Shown piece after piece: positions 59,717-64,000 of a stretch of DNA of 64,000 nucleotides. Both the position numbers and the translations under genes were made by a program. The stretch comes from Oscillospiraceae bacterium. GTDB lineage: Bacteria > Bacillota > Clostridia > Oscillospirales > Oscillospiraceae. The notes under the pieces were generated by a model. It did no database searches. It was not told where the DNA came from and was given only the letters and a program-made list of their open reading frames with translations. Where the stretch lies: contig CACYXC010000007.1 of assembly GCA_902778285.1 (NCBI GenBank), positions 1 to 64,000 of the forward strand, read 5' to 3'. Each line of letters starts with the position of its first letter. Position 1 is the first letter of the stretch.

Positions 59717-61032
59717 TGGACAAAACCTTTGCGATGATCTCTCTTGGCTGCGCCAAGAATCTGGTCAACAGTGAGCAGATGCTCTATCTGCTCGACGAGG
59801 CCGGCTTTACCCTGGTCCCGGAGCCGGAGGGGGCGGAGCTCGCCATCGTGAATACCTGCGGCTTCATCGACGCCGCGAAAAGCGAGGCCATCGACACCAT
59901 CCTGGAGCTGGCCGAGCTCAAAAATGAGGGGAAGCTGGGCGGCCTGATCGTCACCGGCTGCCTCAGCGAGCGCTATCGGGACTCCATCCTCGACGAGCTG
60001 CCGGAGATCGACGCCGTACTCGGCGTGGGCAGCTTCGGCGACATCGTGGGCGCCGCCAACGCCGTGCTCGAGGGCCGCAAAGCCAGCCTCTTCGGCGACC
60101 GGAACGCCCCGGTGGACGAGATCCCGCGCGTGGTCTCCACCGGCCCGTCCTGGGCCTATCTGCGCATCGCCGAGGGCTGCGACAACTTCTGCGCCTTCTG
60201 CGCGATCCCCTACATCCGCGGGCGCTACCGCTCGCGCAGCATGGAAAACGTGATCTCCGAGGCTAAGGATCTGGCCGCGCACGGCGTGAAGGAACTGATC
60301 GTCATCGCGCAGGACATCACGCGCTACGGCACAGACCTGTATGGGAAGCGCTGTCTGGCGCAGCTGTGCAGGGAGCTGGCCAAAATCGAGGGCGTGGCGT
60401 GGATTCGCCTCCACTACCTCTACCCCGACCAGTTCGACGACGAGCTGATCGACGAGATCGCGTCGAACGACAAGATCGTCAAATACCTGGATATCCCCAT
60501 CCAGCATATCAATAACGGCATCCTCAAGCGCATGAACCGCCGCGGCACGGGCGACGAGATCCGCGCGCTGTTCCGGACCCTTCGGGCGCGCATCCCCGGT
60601 CTGGTGCTCCGCACCAGCCTGATCGCGGGTCTGCCCGGCGAGGGCGAGGCGGAGTTTGAGGAGCTGTGCGAATTTCTCAAAGAAGCGCGCATCGAGCGCG
60701 CGGGCGTCTTCCCCTTTTCTCCCGAGGAGGGCACGCCGGCGGCGAAGATGGAGCATGTCGACGCCGAGGAGGCGCAGCGCCGGGCCGATCTTATTATGCA
60801 GCTGCAGGCCCCGATCATGGACGAATTCTGCCAGCGCTTCGTGGGCAGGACCATCCGCGTGCTGGTGACCGACTACGACGAGGAGAGTCGGCAGTGGGTC
60901 GGCCGATGTTACGCCGACTCCCCCGACATCGACGGCGAGGTGTACTTCGAGGGCTATGCCCGGGAGGGCGAGTTCTCCGAGGTGCGCATCACCGCCGCCG
61001 AGGACGGCATTCTCTACGGCGAGGAGGCATAA
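59716..61032 (+). CDS. rimO: Ribosomal protein S12 methylthiotransferase
   Basis: 438 residues with three parts. N-terminal cluster with SLGCAKNLVNSEQ, VNTCGFIDAA and VTGCLSERY; radical SAM domain with CDNFCAFCAIPYIRGRYRSR near residue 155; and a TRAM domain at the C-terminus from about 375. It adds a methylthio group to an aspartate of ribosomal protein S12. It starts on the stop codon of recX and ends 3 bp before pgsA. Confidence 0.95.
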   Translation: MDKTFAMISLGCAKNLVNSEQMLYLLDEAGFTLVPEPEGAELAIVNTCGFIDAAKSEAIDTILELAELKNEGKLGGLIVTGCLSERYRDSILDELPEIDAVLGVGSFGDIVGAANAVLEGRKASLFGDRNAPVDEIPRVVSTGPSWAYLRIAEGCDNFCAFCAIPYIRGRYRSRSMENVISEAKDLAAHGVKELIVIAQDITRYGTDLYGKRCLAQLCRELAKIEGVAWIRLHYLYPDQFDDELIDEIASNDKIVKYLDIPIQHINNGILKRMNRRGTGDEIRALFRTLRARIPGLVLRTSLIAGLPGEGEAEFEELCEFLKEARIERAGVFPFSPEEGTPAAKMEHVDAEEAQRRADLIMQLQAPIMDEFCQRFVGRTIRVLVTDYDEESRQWVGRCYADSPDIDGEVYFEGYAREGEFSEVRITAAEDGILYGEEA

Positions 61033-61035
61033 GGC

Positions 61036-61575
61036 ATGACGACCGCCAATAAGATCACCATATTCCGTGTCATTCTGATCCCGGTATTCCTGATTCTCGC
61101 CTACACGGGGCACATGGTATGGGCCTTCGCCGTGTTCGTGCTCGCGAGCCTGTCCGATATGCTGGACGGCTACGTGGCGCGGCACTACAATCAGATCACA
61201 AACTTCGGCAAGTTCATGGACCCGCTGGCCGACAAGGTGCTGGTCATGGCGGCGATGTGCTTCTTCGTCGAGCGCGGGCGGATGCCCGGCTGGGCGCTGG
61301 CCATCGTGCTGCTGCGGGAATTTGCCGTCAGCGGCATGAGGCTGATCGCCGTGGAACAGGGGCGCGTGATCGCCGCCGCCTGGTCCGGCAAGGTCAAGAC
61401 CGCGGCCACGATGCTCTGTCTCTGCGCGATGCTGCTCTTCCCCGCGCCGGGGCTCGGAGACTCCGCGCCGGATTTTGTCGCCGGGATCGGCTCCGCTGTG
61501 ATCGTGCTCACGACCGTTTATTCCGGCATCGAATATTTCATCAAAAACCGCGACGTTTTCAAAGCCGTCGACTAA
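61036..61575 (+). CDS. pgsA: CDP-diacylglycerol-glycerol-3-phosphate 3-phosphatidyltransferase
   Basis: 179 residues with four to five membrane helices. The CDP-alcohol phosphatidyltransferase motif is SDMLDGYVARHYNQITNFGKFMDPLADK, with the key aspartates in DxxDGxxAR-x8-G-x3-DxxxD order (near residues 35-62). It makes phosphatidylglycerol phosphate from CDP-diacylglycerol. Between rimO and cysS with 3- and 12-bp gaps, so the three are one transcript. Confidence 0.93.
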   Translation: MTTANKITIFRVILIPVFLILAYTGHMVWAFAVFVLASLSDMLDGYVARHYNQITNFGKFMDPLADKVLVMAAMCFFVERGRMPGWALAIVLLREFAVSGMRLIAVEQGRVIAAAWSGKVKTAATMLCLCAMLLFPAPGLGDSAPDFVAGIGSAVIVLTTVYSGIEYFIKNRDVFKAVD

Positions 61576-61587
61576 GGAGGCTATCTT

Positions 61588-63039
61588 ATGTATTTATACA
61601 ACTCTGCCAGCCGCAAGAAGGAGCTCTTCGTCCCGAACCACCCCGACATCGTCAAAATGTACACCTGCGGCCCCACGGTCTATCACTTCGCCCACATCGG
61701 GAACCTGCGCTCCTACATCATGGAAGATGTGCTGGAGAAGTATCTGCGCTACGTGGGCTACAACGTCAAGCGCGTCATGAACATCACCGACGTCGGCCAC
61801 CTGACCTCCGACGCCGACGAGGGCGAGGACAAGATGCTCAAGGGCGCCAAGCGTGAGCACAAGAGCGTCATGGAGATCGCGAAGTACTATACCGACGCCT
61901 TCTTCTCCGACTGCGGCAAGCTCAACATCAAGACCCCCGACGTGGTCGAGCCCGCCACCAACTGCATCGACGAGTATATCAAGATCATCTCCAAGCTGAT
62001 GGACACCGGCTACGCCTACTTTGCCGGCGGCAACGTCTATTTCGATACCTCGAAGCTCGATCGCTACTTCGTCTTCAACGATTTCAGCGCCGAGGATCTG
62101 GATGTCGGCGTGCGCGAGGGCGTAGAGGAGGATACCAACAAGCGCAATAAAAACGACTTCGTCCTGTGGTTTACCAAGTCAAAGTTCGAGGATCAGGCCC
62201 TGAAATGGGATTCCCCCTGGGGCGTGGGTTATCCCGGCTGGCACATCGAGTGCTCCGGCATCTCCATGAAGCACCTGGGCGAGGATCTGGACATCCACTG
62301 CGGCGGCATCGACAACGCCTTCCCCCACCACACCAACGAAATCGCCCAGTCCGAGTCCTATCTGGGCCATAAATGGTGCAACTGGTGGATGCATGTCCTC
62401 CACCTGAACACCAACACCGGCAAGATGTCCAAGTCCAGCGGCGAGTTTTTGACGGTCTCCCTGCTGGAGGAAAAGGGCTACGATCCCCTCGCCTACCGCC
62501 TCTTCTGCCTGCAGAGCCATTATCGCAAGGCGCTGGTCTTCTCCTGGGAGAACCTCGACAACGCGCAGGTCACCTACAGCAAACTGATCGCCCGCATCGC
62601 CGCGCTCAAGCCCGGGGACGGGGAGATCGATCAGGCCGCCGTCGACGCGCTGCGCGCGAAATTCTGCGCGGGACTGGACAACGACCTCAACAGCTCCCTC
62701 GCCGTCACCGCGCTCTACGATGTGCTCAAATACAAGACCAACGACGCGACCAAGCTCTTTGTCCTGGGCGACTTCGACCGCGTGCTGAGCCTGAGCCTGC
62801 TGGAAAAGGCCGCGAAGAAGCGCGAGGAGCTCAAGAAGGAGGCCCTCACCGCGGGCGAATTCACGATCCTCTCCGAATCCGGCGAGGAAAACGCCGAGGT
62901 CGAGGCGAAGATCCTCGCCCGGCAGGAGGCCAAGAAGGCCAAGAACTTTGCCGAGGCCGACCGCATCCGCGACGAGCTGAAGACCGCCGGGATCGAGCTC
63001 ACCGACATCCCCCACGGCGCCAAGTGGAAGCGGAGCTGA
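61588..63039 (+). CDS. cysS: Cysteinyl-tRNA synthetase
   Basis: 483 residues. CGPTVYHFAHIGNLRSY near residues 27-43 has the zinc cysteine and a HIGN variant of the HIGH motif. The KMSKS loop is KMSKSSGEF near 278. Other zinc-site residues appear in WHIECSGISM near 212 and HHTNEIAQSE near 248. It charges tRNA-Cys. The ATG follows AAGGAGG by 7 nt. It ends the recX-rimO-pgsA-cysS run. Confidence 0.96.
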   Translation: MYLYNSASRKKELFVPNHPDIVKMYTCGPTVYHFAHIGNLRSYIMEDVLEKYLRYVGYNVKRVMNITDVGHLTSDADEGEDKMLKGAKREHKSVMEIAKYYTDAFFSDCGKLNIKTPDVVEPATNCIDEYIKIISKLMDTGYAYFAGGNVYFDTSKLDRYFVFNDFSAEDLDVGVREGVEEDTNKRNKNDFVLWFTKSKFEDQALKWDSPWGVGYPGWHIECSGISMKHLGEDLDIHCGGIDNAFPHHTNEIAQSESYLGHKWCNWWMHVLHLNTNTGKMSKSSGEFLTVSLLEEKGYDPLAYRLFCLQSHYRKALVFSWENLDNAQVTYSKLIARIAALKPGDGEIDQAAVDALRAKFCAGLDNDLNSSLAVTALYDVLKYKTNDATKLFVLGDFDRVLSLSLLEKAAKKREELKKEALTAGEFTILSESGEENAEVEAKILARQEAKKAKNFAEADRIRDELKTAGIELTDIPHGAKWKRS

Positions 63040-63062
63040 ATCGCTGCAAGAGGAAAGCTCTC

Positions 63063-63207
63063 TGTAGGGGTGGCTGATAGCCGCGCGGCAAAACAATGCC
63101 CTGATCACAAAGAAAAAGCCAGGCGAATTCGTATCACACTACGAACTCGCCTGACCTTTTTGAGAACAAATTTATCCAGGCGCGGGCGGCTGATAGCCGC
63201 CCCTACA
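63063..63207. repeat. TGTAGGGG-family palindrome with a terminator inside
   Basis: TGTAGGGGTGGCTGATAGCC opens it and GGCTGATAGCCGCCCCTACA closes it, so the outer ends are inverted copies. Inside lies the cysS terminator hairpin (63120-63153). Similar end words at 55472 mark one repeat family. Confidence 0.7.
63120..63153 (+). terminator. Terminator of the cysS operon
   Basis: CAGGCGAATTCGTA stem and its complement with a run of T (TTTTT at 63156 onward), 80 bp past the cysS stop. Confidence 0.75.
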
Positions 63208-63245
63208 ACCGCAAGGTACTCATTCACTAATCACTCGGAGGCAAT

Positions 63246-64000
63246 ATGTTCTCTCTTCTGCTCGCGATCATCTACCTGTCCTTCATCTCCCTCGGGCTGC
63301 CGGACTCGCTGCTGGGCTCCGCCTGGCCGGTCATCTATCCGGAACTCGGCGTGCCCATCTCCTGGTCGGGGATCATCTTCATGATCATCGCCGCCGGCAC
63401 TGTCGTCTCCAGCCTCAACAGCGACCGGCTGACGAGAAAGCTCGGCGCGGGGCTCGTCACCGCGATCAGCGTCGCCATGACCGCCGTCGCCCTGCTGGGC
63501 TTCTCCCTCAGCCACAGCTTTCCGGCGCTCTGCCTCTGGGCCGTGCCCTACGGCCTCGGCGCGGGCAGCGTGGACGCGGCGCTCAACAACTACGTGGCCC
63601 TGCACTATGCCAGCCGCCACATGAGCTGGCTGCACTGCATGTGGGGCGTCGGGACCTCGATCGGGCCGCTGATCATGGGCGCGGCGCTCACGCGCGGCGC
63701 GGGCTGGAACGCGGGCTACCGTACCATCGGTCTGATGCAGATCGTGCTCTCCGCCTGCCTCTTTGCGAGCTTGACGCTGTGGAAAAAGCGGGAGATGCCC
63801 GAGGCGGGGACGGAGCAGGCTAGGCCCCTCACCCTCCGGCAGATCGTCGCCATCCCCGGCGCGAAGGCCGTGATGCTCTGTTTCTTCTGCTACTGCGCGA
63901 TCGAGCAGACCGTGGGCCTCTGGGCCAGCAGCTATCTGGTCAAGGCGCGGCTGGTGGACGAGATCACCGCCGCCCGGCTTGCAAGCCTCTTTTTCCTCGG
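63246..64000 (+). CDS. MFS transporter, truncated by the window end
   Basis: At least 251 residues in frame to the window end, with seven or so hydrophobic spans. Loop DRLTRKLG (near residue 60) is the MFS A-motif region, and the first half contains GLPDSLLGSAWP. The visible part resembles FucP-like or YbjJ-type sugar or drug carriers; substrate is open. The start ATG has CTCGGAGG 5 nt upstream. The gene continues past 64000. Confidence 0.75.
   Translation, partial: MFSLLLAIIYLSFISLGLPDSLLGSAWPVIYPELGVPISWSGIIFMIIAAGTVVSSLNSDRLTRKLGAGLVTAISVAMTAVALLGFSLSHSFPALCLWAVPYGLGAGSVDAALNNYVALHYASRHMSWLHCMWGVGTSIGPLIMGAALTRGAGWNAGYRTIGLMQIVLSACLFASLTLWKKREMPEAGTEQARPLTLRQIVAIPGAKAVMLCFFCYCAIEQTVGLWASSYLVKARLVDEITAARLASLFFL

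Noticed and set aside
1..64000. tRNA or rRNA genes
   Set aside because: No cloverleaf with a GGTTCGAATCC-type T-arm and no rRNA core sequence was found on reading; a tRNAscan-SE run would settle it.

Overview
The window is 64 kb of a high-GC chromosome from an anaerobic Firmicute, most likely an Oscillospiraceae/Ruminococcaceae-type gut clostridium. That placement is an inference. It rests on strong AGGAGG ribosome sites, an rnfCDGEAB operon, a split cobalamin-dependent methionine synthase, a DUF1385-prmC pair, and intergenic regions packed with palindromic repeats. No rRNA, tRNA, CRISPR array, phage or transposase gene was seen. Most genes are housekeeping or energy metabolism.

Layout. 1-7.2 kb: mogA, a type Ic-like aminotransferase, a TauE/SafE exporter, an Asp/Glu racemase, an exported VanX-like peptidase with an SLH/transglutaminase protein, and a GyrI-like protein. 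7.3-11.2 kb: metF, a methionine synthase lacking its reactivation domain, and that domain as a separate gene. 11.5-17 kb: cutC and an arginine deiminase cluster (arcA, an archaeal-type ornithine cyclodeaminase candidate, ornithine carbamoyltransferase, carbamate kinase). 17-21.6 kb: hydrolase, MscS channel, ElyC/SanA-like protein, PHP phosphoesterase. 21.7-26.9 kb: a four-gene partner-switching operon (STAS protein, lipoprotein with two cystatin-like modules, SpoIIE-type phosphatase, STAS-kinase-HATPase fusion). 27.3-34.5 kb: dicarboxylate/amino-acid symporter, an AT-richer ABC cassette, and an ECF sigma factor with a membrane partner. 34.8-39.8 kb: the Rnf complex. 40-44.8 kb: pgk-tpiA-gpmI and trmL. 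45-53.3 kb: a radical SAM protein, an FMN dehydrogenase, a sugar-kinase-like protein, pepT, a YlmH-like protein, and a TetM-like GTPase fused to a NYN nuclease-like domain. 53.5-64 kb: a two-component system, DUF1385 protein, prmC, recA, recX, rimO, pgsA, cysS and a truncated MFS gene.

The most unusual signal is between the genes. A 126-162 bp element built of several hairpins with short imperfect terminal inverted repeats occurs four times (one cut by the window edge). Each complete copy lies between two near-identical copies of a rho-independent-terminator-like hairpin, and that hairpin sequence differs from locus to locus. The element therefore appears to enter terminators and duplicate them whole, so that both neighbours keep a terminator. 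Matched base changes in one stem between copies suggest that its folding is conserved. A second multi-hairpin family (three copies, about 165-206 bp) has longer terminal inverted repeats ending in TATAATGA. In one copy the end forms a near-consensus outward promoter just upstream of cutC. Three further palindromic families and a six-unit tandem array fill other gaps.

Of the protein-coding content, the partner-switching operon is the best candidate for an undescribed system. A lipoprotein sensor candidate, a membrane PP2C phosphatase, two STAS switch proteins and a HATPase are joined to an aminoglycoside-phosphotransferase-like kinase on one polypeptide, and no sigma factor is nearby.
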